64,000 bases of DNA from Botrytis cinerea B05.10 (Eukaryota > Ascomycota > Leotiomycetes > Helotiales > Sclerotiniaceae), in NCBI RefSeq assembly GCF_000143535.2, contig NC_037317.1, positions 806,001 to 870,000 of the forward strand, in the 5' to 3' direction. Every line of letters begins with the position of its first letter. The stretch's first letter is position 1. The notes beneath the pieces were generated by a model. It was not told the DNA's origin. It did not search any database and saw nothing but the letters and a program-made list of their open reading frames with translations. The position numbers and the translations under genes are program-made. Shown here piece by piece: positions 27,325 to 37,941 of this stretch.

Positions 27325-27762
27325 ACGTAGTTTATCAGTGCGTGTATCATATCAGTATGTACACCACTCATTTTACATATAAAATTCGTCTGTGTGTAAC
27401 CGTGCACTTTCTTCATTTATAGATTAAAATTTCTGAAAATTTAATGTAAAATATTTAATTATATACAAACTATAAAAATCTAATTAATTTTAAGAAAATT
27501 TGATTTATAAAGTAGTTATTATAGAAATAACTATTTTGTAATGAAAATCATAACAATTTTCACTTTTTCTAAGATTTAATAAGAATATTTATATAAAAAG
27601 TATATTTCTAGGAATCCATTTTCGTATAATTATTTAATATCCTTTTTTTTTTTTCAAAAATAATAATTAATTATTAAAATAAGAATATTAAAAAAGGTCT
27701 AATTTTGATGTATTTTGAAATGGTGCATGTACTGATATGATGCACGCACTAATAAACTACGT
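27325..27762. mobile_element. 438-bp MITE, copy 1, TA target site
   Basis: A short non-coding element with terminal inverted repeats starting ACGTAGTTTATCAG, flanked by TA on both sides (27323-27324 and 27763-27764). It has the same length (438 bp) and ends as the copy at 51364-51801. Relative to that copy its ends carry mainly G-to-A and C-to-T changes, as RIP would make. The TA duplication suggests mobilisation by a Tc1/mariner-type transposase. No such gene is seen here. Confidence 0.85.
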
Positions 27763-29157
27763 TACTTGATATATTATTACTATAATATCCTTACTCACGC
27801 TCGAATTTACATTCTGAGTTATAGGTCTGAGTATTTTATTTCGTATAGTTATATCTCCTTTTCTTCTATCTCATCTCTTTTTTTCTTTATTCTACTCTAT
27901 AGTACTCTCTCGAGTATAATATATATAAATATAATATATATAAATAGATAGATCGATAACGAGATAAAACTTATAGTTATATCATTTACAAAAGCCGCCT
28001 CGAGCTCGAGGAATATCACATGAGAAGATCTAGAGATCTCTCTCGAGGTAATCTCGATCTCGACCAGACTTTCAATCGAAGTTCTAAAAATTAAATAAAA
28101 AATTAAAACTAAATTCCAATTCTCATAACGATAGTATAAAACCAACGATTGTTTTTTGAGCACGAAGCTCTACATTTTAATGAAATCTCCTTCCGTTATA
28201 TAGACAGACCTTCCTGCTCTGGAGTTCCTGGGAGCCCTGAATCCGGGAGACCCATCACATGATATTTGTCACGTGATATTTTATTACCCGCTGTCACATG
28301 TATGACGGAATGTAAAATGAAAATAAGAGTAGAAATTACAAAGGAATAAAATAAATAGATAGATATATCTTTTCTCTATCTACTTGTTATTATTTAATTA
28401 CTCATGTATAGTTATTTTTAAGTATAGTCTTTATAGTTTTTATAGTTATATATTTATAGGTGTGTAATATCGATTTGTATATAGTAAGTATTAGAAGTAA
28501 TCCACTTTCCTATTAATTCATAAAAGTATAAAATATTCCAAATGTTTTTGAAATAATGAATCTATTATATATATTCAATTAGATAATTGCTTTTTAATCT
28601 TCATTTTTGTTTTATATAGATTTATTTAATATATATTAATTAGAAAGGAGTTAATAACTTTATGAATATAGAATATTAGAAATACAACAGTTGTAAATAA
28701 ATCAATTATCGAGATTGAATTCAAAGTATAATTATCTTAATTCAAATTTATATGAATAAGAATCTTAGAATAAGGTGTTTTTGTATTTGGAATATAATAT
28801 TAGAAATGATTCATTTTTTTATTAATTTATAAAAGTATAAAGTATTTTAGATATTTTTAAAATAGTAGATTTATTATATATATTTAATTAGATGATCGCT
28901 CTTTGATAGTAAGTATAGTTTAATATATATTATTTTTAGAATAGTTATATATATAAAGAAAAGGAAAATGATTTTTTTAAAGTAATTATAATTGTTTGTA
29001 TTATATATTTATAAAAAATGATAAAAAATTTCTTTAAACTCGGAGTAATAAGCTAATTTGTTATAATTTATAAAAATAAAAATAAAAGTCATTCTTATTA
29101 TTAACTTTGATAATAATCTCTTTGCTTTTAGTTTTTCTTTAGATTTTTCAGTTCTTA
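27763..29157. repeat. AT-rich stretch with a diverged repeat pair
   Basis: No gene. Segments near 28490-28600 and 28800-28910 are diverged direct copies of each other (shared core ATAAAAGTATAAA and TATATATT..AATTAGAT). A less AT-rich patch at 28190-28310 was not recognised. Confidence 0.5.
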
Positions 29158-29392
29158 AGTTAATTACTCTATTTTCTAATCATTCTTGTTTTGAGTCACC
29201 TCTTTATATCAAAAATCGCTTTTTTGACCTATCAATATCTCATTCAAAATTTAATATTATTATATAGAATTCAACATAATGAATCTTTATATTGATATTA
29301 GTAATACATTAGGTTTTTAGAATTTTGGGATTTTTCTAGATGGAGAGTTGAAGCTTTCAAATATCGATTCTTAAATTTGTATATAAATTACA

Positions 29393-29545
29393 TGTGTCAC
29401 GGCGCCAACTACATGATCTGTAGTTGCCTTCGTGCCTCAGGCATAGACTACTAGCGTGCCCTACTTCCTATAAGTAGGGCCTCACTCTTTCATAGCTCTT
29501 CTATTCTTATAATATAATATAAGTCTTTACTCGCATCTTAATAAT
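29393..29545 (+). repeat. Candidate solo LTR inside element D
   Basis: A patch of normal base composition beginning TGTGTCACGGCGCC, with a TATA-like CTATAAGTAGGG motif, interrupts the long inverted repeat of element D. Comparison with the other arm of D shows it is an insertion. I could not settle the target duplication, so the right border is approximate. Confidence 0.4.
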
Positions 29546-29779
29546 ATACAAATTTAAATTCTAATTAAACTATAATAAAAATGAAAGAAAAGTAAACTCT
29601 TTATTTTTTTAATAAATTTAAACTTAAATTTATATAGAAATTCTATAAAAAAAATTATAAAGAATTAAAGTTATAAATATAAATCTTTTGTAAAGATTAT
29701 AGATTCCTATAATTTTGGAAGTATTCTTATATATATTTATTTAATAAAAATTCCAATATATTTTTAATTTCATTTTATT

Positions 29780-30278
29780 TATCGTAGGTTAAGGGCATAT
29801 AAGGGGTAAATATATGAATTACAGATAATTAGACTAGTGATTTAGTCTAATATCGAAAGCAGGCTCGGGTGAACGACTAAAGGATTATATAAGCAGTATG
29901 ATATGTAATTTTGATTGAAAAATTATTTGAGATTAACTTTCTTATTTTATAATTTAAGGGATTAGATCTCTTTTTATGCTTATTCGCTTAGAATCAGCTT
30001 TCTTTATTTAAAATACCTTTTCTAATTTAGTTATTCTTTAAATAAAGTATCTATTATTCCTTTCATTCTTTCGAAATAACGATCAAATAATTAACTATTA
30101 TTTTATCGATTTTATCTAATCGATTTATATAGCTTTCAATCTTTCATTATTAAATTATAATTCGAATTTGTAATGACAATTATTTTATTCTCATTTGAAT
30201 GTATGTATACAAATTAAAATATATCAATATTATATTATATTATTATTTTTATTTATAAAAACAATATTATAAACAATA
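29780..30278 (+). repeat. Solo LTR, family G, copy in element D
   Basis: It begins TATCGTAGGTT and ends AACAATA. It is homologous in inverted orientation to 33240-33724. The flanking 5-mers are TTATT and TCATC, which would match if both C were changed to T in the left copy. A TATATAAGCAG motif sits inside. No internal region is present, so it is a solo LTR. Confidence 0.65.
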
Positions 30279-32260
30279 TCATCAAATATACTCTAACAAT
30301 ATAATAATAATAAATTAGTTTATTTTTAGGAATTTTAATTGAAAAGTTATGAAATTTGTGAATAGAACTTTGAATTTGTATTTAATTTATATACAAATTT
30401 AAAAATCGATATTTTGAGGTTTCAGATCTCAATTCAGAAAAATCCTCAAAGTCTAAAAATTCATAATTGAGTTTAAAACGATCTAAATTAGATTTATATA
30501 AAATCTTACTAAATTATATTATATTTTGATAGAGATATTAATAGGTCAAAAAAGCCACTTTTGATGTAAAAGGATGGCTCAAAACAGGGGTGGCCAGAAA
30601 GTAGGGTGGTTGACCTAACTTGTTCTTTTCTAATTTTATAAGGGATATCTATTAAAACAGCTCTAAATCAGTCACAAAACTATATACCAATCATCATCAT
30701 TAGTACGTCAACTTATAGTATGATTTTCCCTTGCCCAGAAGAAGTTGAAGACCACTCAAAGTCAGGGGTGGGACCTGCTAGAATTTTGGGCGAAAATACT
30801 TGTTTGTGCATTTGTGATTTAAAGTCGGAGAAAAGCCCGGTCGAATCTTTAAGATTGCCCTTCTTTAAGGCAAGAAAGCATCGAACCGAGAGCATTATCA
30901 GTGGGGAATCAACCCAGCCAGTCTCACAAGGCCCCAAACTGAATTGGACCACTTGAACTGGCTTACTACATACTGCTAACTTTACATCAGTACGACCATT
31001 CATATTTCCAGAAATGATCTTGACTTGATTTTGTCCCCTTCCGAGATCTCCCATTTCTATTTCAAACAAGGTGTCCTCGCCCATTTCAACTTCTCTTTCC
31101 CTACCGTTTGCACTTGCCTTCTTCCTCAAATTCTCGTCAGACTCGCTACCCAATCTTTTTCTTGCATTCACAATCGAAAAGGATCTGATATTGCTTTTCG
31201 AATGTGTAGTAAGTCGCGCGAATAACTTCAGTGATAGAACGGACTCGACAATTGAAAAGTTAGGAAAGTAGTGGGAGGTAAACTTGGCGAGTGAGGGCAT
31301 GCAGGAGCAAATTATCCCCATGCACATTTATACCAGGCTGATTAAGGAGTAAGAAAGTGCTGGCTATAAATGGACCAGGCAAAACGAAGTATATACTTAC
31401 GCGCAAATGATAACAGGAATAGAGCCCCAAGCTGAATCAATAGTAGTAAGGCGCGTTTTGTAGTAGATACTCAGGGATGATGCTATACAAGCGCCAATTG
31501 AAGTCAGTTTCTCCTTCAAATATCTCGGCGTATACATAGCTTGAATAGATAAATAAATAAATAAATCATTGAAGGAGGCCTTAGAAGCATACCATAGTCC
31601 CGTAATAAAAAACCATGAGAACTCCAATCTTCCTCTTTCGACTTAACTTCAGCCCCGAGACTCCTGCAATTGGTACGATGAAGGTATAAATATCAACAAT
31701 GAAACTTGTCACTGAGATTGGAACCCTAATTTTTAAAACTGCCATGTCTCGAGGGTCTTGATACATCTCTAGCCGGTTTTCACCTGGATGAGGTACGAGA
31801 AGAATGATCTGAGCTAGAGTGAAGCCAAGGAAAACAAGAATCGTGACAACCATTCCAAGGTATATCATGTATCGCAAGATGTGGTTGGGTGAGAGCAAAG
31901 TGAGATAGAACAATAGGAAAGTGAGTTTGGCTATGCCGAGTGTGACAGTCGAAAGCCAGTTCTCGGTGAACGCAGTCTGATATTGGACAAACAGATTAGC
32001 TTGGAAGGCAAGTTGAAATGTTAGAATTATATCAAGTGGACTATCACTTACCCATCCTAGCCAGGGGTTAACAATTTGTAAAACTGAAGTATCTTAGCCG
32101 TGACGACCGAACTTCCCAACCTGGATACCTATTGGAAGTCAAATAGGTCAGACATCAAGCCGACATTCAAGTATAGAGAGGAAAAAGGGAAAAGGACCAG
32201 GAGTCGGTACCTAGGACCTGATTGATGTAATAAACAACTAGACATACAGCACACCCTGTA

Positions 32261-32980
32261 ATAACAGAATCCGCGATTAACAAAGTGGCCGCTTTGTCAG
32301 CCTAAGAAAATCCTCAATATTTTTATAATGTATTGAAAAAAGCGTTTTTAAAATATTGATTAGGTGTATAATTTCTTTGTAAATGATTAGAAAATTTTAT
32401 TTCAAAGGGATTTAGTGACATTTTTGAATTCTAGCTTAAGATAATCAATATTTTATTTTTATTGAATTTAATATAAATTAGAGTTATGTAATATTTGTAT
32501 CTTTATACTATATTCTATATAGTATAGTATAGTAATAAAGCTTTTGATTGAAGAATAAATTGAAAGTGATGTGAGCGATTTATATCTCATTTCTTTTTAA
32601 GCCTTTGACTAATGCCTTTTACTCATTTCATAGCTTTTACACTCGCTCCCCTCCTTCTCCTAGCTTTTATGCTCACTCCCTTTTTCTTTCTAGCTTTTAT
32701 ACTCACTCTCCTTCTATTCACCTTTTTATAACTTTAATATTTATCGAATTCTGAAATCTCTAAGATCTTTCAAACCCTTTTTTTTTTTTTTTTAAAAAAA
32801 AAAGATTAATATTAAATAGATTTCAAATTATATCGATTCTATTTGTTATTAATGTATTGATTATTTCATTAATAACAAATTGAATATACTATTATTGTAA
32901 TATATATAATAAGTTTTATATGGGGATTTATATTAATAGTTTTTTTATCGAAAGTATTGACTTTGCTATTACAGGTATGT
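32261..32980 (+). mobile_element. Left end of a TIR transposon in the receptor intron (E1)
   Basis: The element starts ATAACAGAATCCGCGATTAA directly after a TA. Its first 110 bp or so match, in reverse orientation, the end at 36263, which reads GTGGCAGAATCCG there. The three differences at the tip are all G-to-A. No matching right end was found before 34021, so this is probably a truncated copy. The right border given is only where the next element begins. Confidence 0.6.
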
Positions 32981-33929
32981 GTCAACTGCTATCAGTTAAA
33001 ATACCTTTTCACATCAAAGATTATCATTTCTATATATAATTTTTATTATCATTATTAATGTAATATAATTTTTTCTTCTTATAAATAAGTTTATTTTTAA
33101 TAAAATTTTAGTAAAATGAAATCGATTATTTTTTAGATTTTTATTTATTAAGTTATATAGATAGAACGTTAGAGTATTATCAAAATAACTCGATTTACTA
33201 GTAAAATAAGTGAAAATCAAGTAATTTTTCTATTGTTTTTATTGTTTATAATATTGTTTTTATAAATAAAAATAATAATATAATATAATATTGATATCTT
33301 TTAATTTATATATATATATTCAAGTAAGAATAAAGTAATTTTCATTATGAATTCGAATTATAATTTAATAATGAAAGATTGAAAGATATATAGATCGATT
33401 AGATAAGATCGATAAGATAATAGTTAATTATCTAATTGTCATTTCGAAAGAATGAAAGGAAGATTGAATTCTTTATTTAAAGAATGACCGGATTAGGAAA
33501 AGGAATTTAAATAAAGAAAGCTGATTCTAAGCGAATAAGCATAAAAAGGAATCTAATTCTTCAAATTGTAAAATAAGAAAAGTTAATCTCATATAATTTT
33601 TCAATCAAAATCATGTGTCACACTGCTTATATAATCCATTAGTCATTCACTCAAGCATGCTTCCATCTTATATATATATATTATATATATATAATCACCC
33701 TTCATATGCTTTTGACCTACAACAGTTTTAATTCAATTGTGTAAATTTTTATAATATAAATTCCTCAGAATTTCGAAATATCAAAAATATCAATTATTAC
33801 TATAAAGACTTTCTGAAAATAAAATTTAAAAGAATTTAAATAATAAATCATAGAGATTTTTATATTTGAAAATATAGTAAAATTTCGATTTTTGATATGA
33901 AAATGCTTTTCGACTGATAGCAGTTGACT
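32981..33929. mobile_element. TIR element with solo LTR inside (F)
   Basis: Inverted ends GTCAACTGCTATCAGT are exact for 16 bp at both sides and continue more weakly for about 45 bp. The target duplication is unclear. The inside is AT-rich, without coding sequence, and is interrupted by the solo LTR at 33240-33724. It lies in the intron of the receptor pseudogene. Confidence 0.65.
33240..33724 (-). repeat. Solo LTR, family G, copy in element F
   Basis: On the minus strand it begins TGTTGTAGGTC and ends AACAATA. It is flanked by a perfect 5-bp duplication (GTTTT at 33235-33239 and 33725-33729 on the plus strand). Its homologue at 29780-30278 lies in opposite orientation. Confidence 0.75.
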
Positions 33930-34346
33930 ATTACTGTATCTATGTAAGATTGATGACTATATTAGCTTCTTCAATTTCCAATCACTTGATATAGTTTGAA
34001 GGCAAAAATTAGATCTATTACCGTTGAAGCAAAATATGATGCTGTGTAGCATACAATTAGTCTATAGATGCATATACTATTGTTCGAAATTCAAAGAATC
34101 AATCAGTAAATCAGAAAACATACTATCATCCCATGCAATTTGATGGAGGACCCTCAGTTTTGTGACCAAACGTATCCCTACAAAAAGAGCAACAAAAGGT
34201 AGTAAGACCCCTCCTATAATGATGAAAGCTGTTACTCGATTTGGCGGATCGACGAAGTTTGATACAACGCCCAGGGGAGGCGGGGCTATGGGCGTCTGGG
34301 CCAGGACAGAGTTAGGTATCCCATTAGTTGTTCCGTTCAAGGACAT

Positions 34347-34642
34347 CGCAAAAGCAAGTCGACCGAGTATTGATTGTAAGAATAATCTTGAGAGTATATG
34401 GTAAAGCAGCCGATGAGAATAAAATTTAATTTCAAAGATAGGATCAATAGGTATTTAAAGTACAAATATTTGCCTACATGAGAGTGTGTTAAGCTGCGCC
34501 GTTCTTCCCATCAAGATTTCTTCAGGATTTCTTCATGATTATCAAGAATAGGAGCATAATTTTCCTTGGGCCAGAAGTCAGCTTGAACTTACACTCTGCT
34601 TAATTAATATGAATGGGATGAAGGGTGATAGTGAATTGGTAA
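34347..34642. promoter_or_regulatory. Upstream region of the receptor pseudogene
   Basis: About 300 bp of near-normal base composition between the receptor start codon and the transposon end at 34643, so probably what remains of its promoter. Confidence 0.4.
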
Positions 34643-34750
34643 GTCAACTACATCACTTTCTAGCCATCCCTCTTTTGAACCATCTCAAAAGTTCTTATTG
34701 GTTTGAGCAATCTATCTTTTTATATTCCAGATAACTTTATAAAATTTTAA
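34643..34750 (+). mobile_element. Left end of a D-family foldback element
   Basis: It starts AGTCAACTACATCACTTTCT after TA and matches the outer ends of the element at 29158-30615 and the right end near 59974. The other end was not found; the sequence runs into a different repeat at 34751. Confidence 0.6.
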
Positions 34751-34907
34751 CTAGCCGTCGGGGAAAAAGAATTTTTCAGACTATGAATTCATAGTAGCTT
34801 TTTTTTCTTTTTTTCTTATTTTTAAGATATATAAAATTTTGATTTTATTTCTTTAAATCTTTATAAGAGGCAATCCCCAAGTCTCTGATTCTCGCTACAC
34901 TCGAGAT
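34751..34907 (+). repeat. Interspersed repeat S ending in a TAA tail, copy 1
   Basis: It starts CTAGCCGTCGGGG and ends CTCGCTACACTCGAGATT, directly followed by (TAA)n. A second copy lies at 63003-63173 with a short TAA-like tail. A fixed unit with a variable 3' simple-repeat tail is the build of a SINE or the 3' end of a LINE. I cannot show a promoter or reverse transcriptase for it. Confidence 0.55.
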
Positions 34908-35083
<176 letters not shown>

Positions 35084-36263
35084 TTATAAACTTTACTAAT
35101 CTCTTACTTCTAGCTTATATAAAGATATTAGAAATGTAATTAAATTTTAGAACATTAAAATCTTATAATTCTTTTTTCTTTTCTTATTCTCTTTCTAATT
35201 CTTTTTTCTTTTCTTATTCTCTTTCTAATTCTTTTTTCTTTTCTTATTCTCTTTCTAATTCTCTTTTATTTTCTAATTCTCTTTTCTTTTTTAATTCTTT
35301 TTTCTTTTTTAATTCTCTTTTCTTTTTTAATTCTCTTTTCTTTTTTAATTCTCTTTTCATTTTTAATTCTCTTTTCATTTTTAATTCTCTTTTCTTTTTT
35401 AATTCTCTTTTCTTTTTTATTTTTTTATTTTCTTTTTTATTTTCTTTTTTATTCTCTTTTTTATTTTCTTTCTAATTCTCTTTTCTTATTCTCATTCTTA
35501 TTCTCATTCTAATTTAGATTCTAATTTAGATTCTAATTCTGATTCTCTTTCTAATTCTCATTCTAATCCTGATTCTAATTTAGATTCTAATTCTGATTCT
35601 CTTTCTAATTCTCATTCTAATTCTCATTCTTATTCTCATTCTAATCATGATTCTAATTTAGATTCTAATTTAGATTCTAATTTAGATTCTAATTTAGATT
35701 CTAATTTAGATTCTAATTTAGATTCTAATTCAGATTCTAATATTGAAAAACGTTTAAAGCAATTGTACCTAAGGTATTTACACCCCCTACTTACTAATAC
35801 ATCTCCAAATCCATTTTTATCGATTCTTTCAATTCAATCAATTGATTTCATTATTATTATAAGGCTTACCCTAAAACTAATTAAACCATTAAAAAGCTTT
35901 CAATTGTTTTAATCTAATTACTTCTTTCTCAATCGAATTTTCTTTCCTTTTAAAGTTGTATACTAGATTGAAATGATTTTATATAGTTTTTCCCCCTATT
36001 CGACCGGAAAAACTAAGCTCCAATTAATAGAAAATTTCATATATTACTTATAATCAATCAAAAGAGGTTTTATAAATCTATAAATATGAAAATGACCTAC
36101 TATATAAATATATGAAGTACATAATTACTTGGTTTGCTTTTATGAATTCATAAGATTCATTTAATCAATATTTTAAGAACACTTTTTTTAATATCTTATA
36201 AAAATATTGAGGATTTTTTTATATTAATGAAGTGGCCACTTCGTTAATCACGGATTCTGCCAC
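35084..36263 (+). mobile_element. TIR transposon fragment with right end in the P450 gene (E2) and TTCTAA minisatellite
   Basis: The right end reads CGGATTCTGCCAC at 36251-36263, next to a TA, and is the inverted match of the E1 end at 32261. The fragment cuts off the P450 coding sequence. Its left part (35161-35750) is a pyrimidine-rich minisatellite of TTCTAATTCT, TTCTCTTT and TTCTAATTTAGA units. A reverse-complement relative of this fragment lies at about 62335-63000. No transposase frame remains. Confidence 0.6.
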
Positions 36264-36953
36264 TACAAGGGTACCCGGATGCTGACTAGTGGACATTTCG
36301 AAATACCTCGTTCGAGCATTCTGGTCAAAAGCTTTTGCAGCTTTCATATCATTAGACCAAGGAGTAGGAATCTTGTAAGTCAGTTTCCAGCTACTGTCAT
36401 CGAAAGAAAAAAAGCTGTCAAAAAGGTCAGGTTCAATTTCACGGAGCTTAGGTTCAAAAAAAAAAAAAAAGAAGTCGTGGCTCCTTCCAGAAGAGCTTCT
36501 CTGGTCCACTCAAGGAGCGACACGGTACGGGAATTGGTCCATGGCGTAGGTAATATAATTTTCGAGGTCATTTTGTCCCAAGTCATAGAACTATGAACGC
36601 TGGAGAGAAACACGTGTTGGAGCTTGTCAAGCCGTTGGCCGGGTTGGAGTTGTTGTCGTATGATAGTTTCGGCAATATGCGCAAGTGGTTTGTTCGGAGG
36701 CCAGTTGCCGCCTACTCTTTTGAGCTTTTGGGATGAAGGTTCCCATATTTTTCCTATGGCATGTGGTGTAGCTCCGAACGAAATCATCATATCAGTGATA
36801 TAATCATCAAATGTCAATTGTTCAGTATTTCTGTAAACCTCATTCACGGCGAAGATGGATGTGATTATGTAGAGAGTTTCTCCTGCTGCAGCGATGGTGA
36901 ATGGCTCGCGAGTGTTGCGAAAGTAATTTCTAGCCTGATGTTAGAATCCTTAT

Positions 36954-37116
36954 TGTCGGGATAGGGATCATGTGACCGTGCTAGCGCTTGCGCTAGCGCC
37001 TTTCGGCATTACAGCAATACATTTCGTAATCCTAGCTTTTAGAACCCTAAGCAATATTACAATAGTATGAATTATAATATTATATTGACTTCACTATTCT
37101 TATAATGATATTAATA
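36954..37116 (+). repeat. 5' LTR of Copia element C
   Basis: 163 bp beginning TGTCGGGATAGGG. The outer half keeps normal composition, including the near-palindrome GCTAGCGCTTGCGCTAGC. The inner half is AT-converted. Confidence 0.9.
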
Positions 37117-37365
37117 TTGATTAATGATATTATAAATCAGGAATTTGATATTTTAATTTCAAATGCAATATATATTTTGTTACGACGGATTAATAACAGG
37201 TTGTAGAATCACCAACGTATAGGCTATAATGGTATTATAGGCCTCAGTAATTCAGCTGCAATATACCGAGGGACATTAGACATTTAAGGAAAGCCTCAGA
37301 TATATATATAATATTAATTATAGAATATCCTAGAATGTAAAATACAATTCCTAAAACAATAGATT

Positions 37366-37941
37366 TGTTACGACGGATTAGTAACAGGCTGTCGAATCAC
37401 CAACGTATAGACTATAATAGTATTATAGGCCTCAGTAATTCAACTACAGTATACCAGGGGACACTAGACACCCAAGAAAAGTCTTAGGCATATATATAAT
37501 ATTAGTTATAGGATATTCTAAAAATATAAAATATAGTTTTTAGGATAATAGATTCTAGGAAATATTGAATATAACTTTACAAACTTTTTATAAAATTATA
37601 TTAATAAGATTCTAAAGGGTTAGTTTTAGAACAAAACAATAAGCTAGGATATTAAGAGTTATAGAATTAATATCCTATAATAAATAGCTTAAAAATAATA
37701 GTGTTTTAGGAGTGATCAGTTATTTCAGCTATCCAAGTGAAATAAAGATTTATATAAGAGAATAGGTTTTATTATAATATAAAGCTTTATACTCAAAACA
37801 ATAATCATTAGTTTTATTATTATAATTATAAAAATTACAATTAATTATAATTTTATTGAATTCCTATTTGAAATCTAATTTAAACTATTTCAAAAGATTT
37901 CTAAATATTTTTATATAATTTTAAAAGCAGCTTTTATAATA
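37366..37941 (+). repeat. 5' LTR of element B
   Basis: 576 bp. The first 50 bp keep near-normal composition (TGTTACGACGGATTAGTAAC) and the inner end is AT-converted. Confidence 0.9.

Larger units (their letters stand above)
29158..30615. mobile_element. Foldback DNA element with long inverted repeats (D)
   Basis: Both ends can be read. The right end, reversed, begins GGTCAACCACCC; the left end is a RIP-mutated version, AGTTAATTACTC. TA dinucleotides flank both (29156-29157 and 30616-30617). The inverted repeats extend inward for at least 200 bp. The element has no coding capacity and hosts a solo LTR (29780-30278) and probably another (about 29393-29545). Single ends of the same family occur at 34643 (left end) and near 59974 (right end). 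Confidence 0.75.
30713..34346 (-). pseudogene. PTH11-like rhodopsin-domain receptor, broken
   Basis: A minus-strand gene for a seven-helix integral membrane protein of the fungal rhodopsin/PTH11-like class. The first exon (34346-34124) encodes an extracellular N-terminus and a helix (VTAFIIIGGVLLPFVALFVG) ending in the family's WDD motif. Later exons, with boundaries I infer, are about 34061-34022, 32255-32211, 32128-32052, 31976-31593, 31513-31401 and 31337-30713. They encode further helices, the typical MCMGIICSCMPSL final helix and a hydrophilic tail. Two in-frame TAA codons appear, at 32096-32094 and 31330-31328. Both could come from CAA by C-to-T change. The first could be avoided by another splice site. 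About 1.75 kb of transposon DNA fills one intron (32261-34021). PTH11-like receptors sense host surface or nutrients in plant-associated fungi. Product class is likely; the exact model is uncertain. Confidence 0.6.

Noticed and set aside
36219..36263. Apparent continuation of the P450 frame past STSQHPG
   Set aside because: This sequence is the inverted terminal repeat of a transposon, also present at 32261, so the extra residues are not P450.
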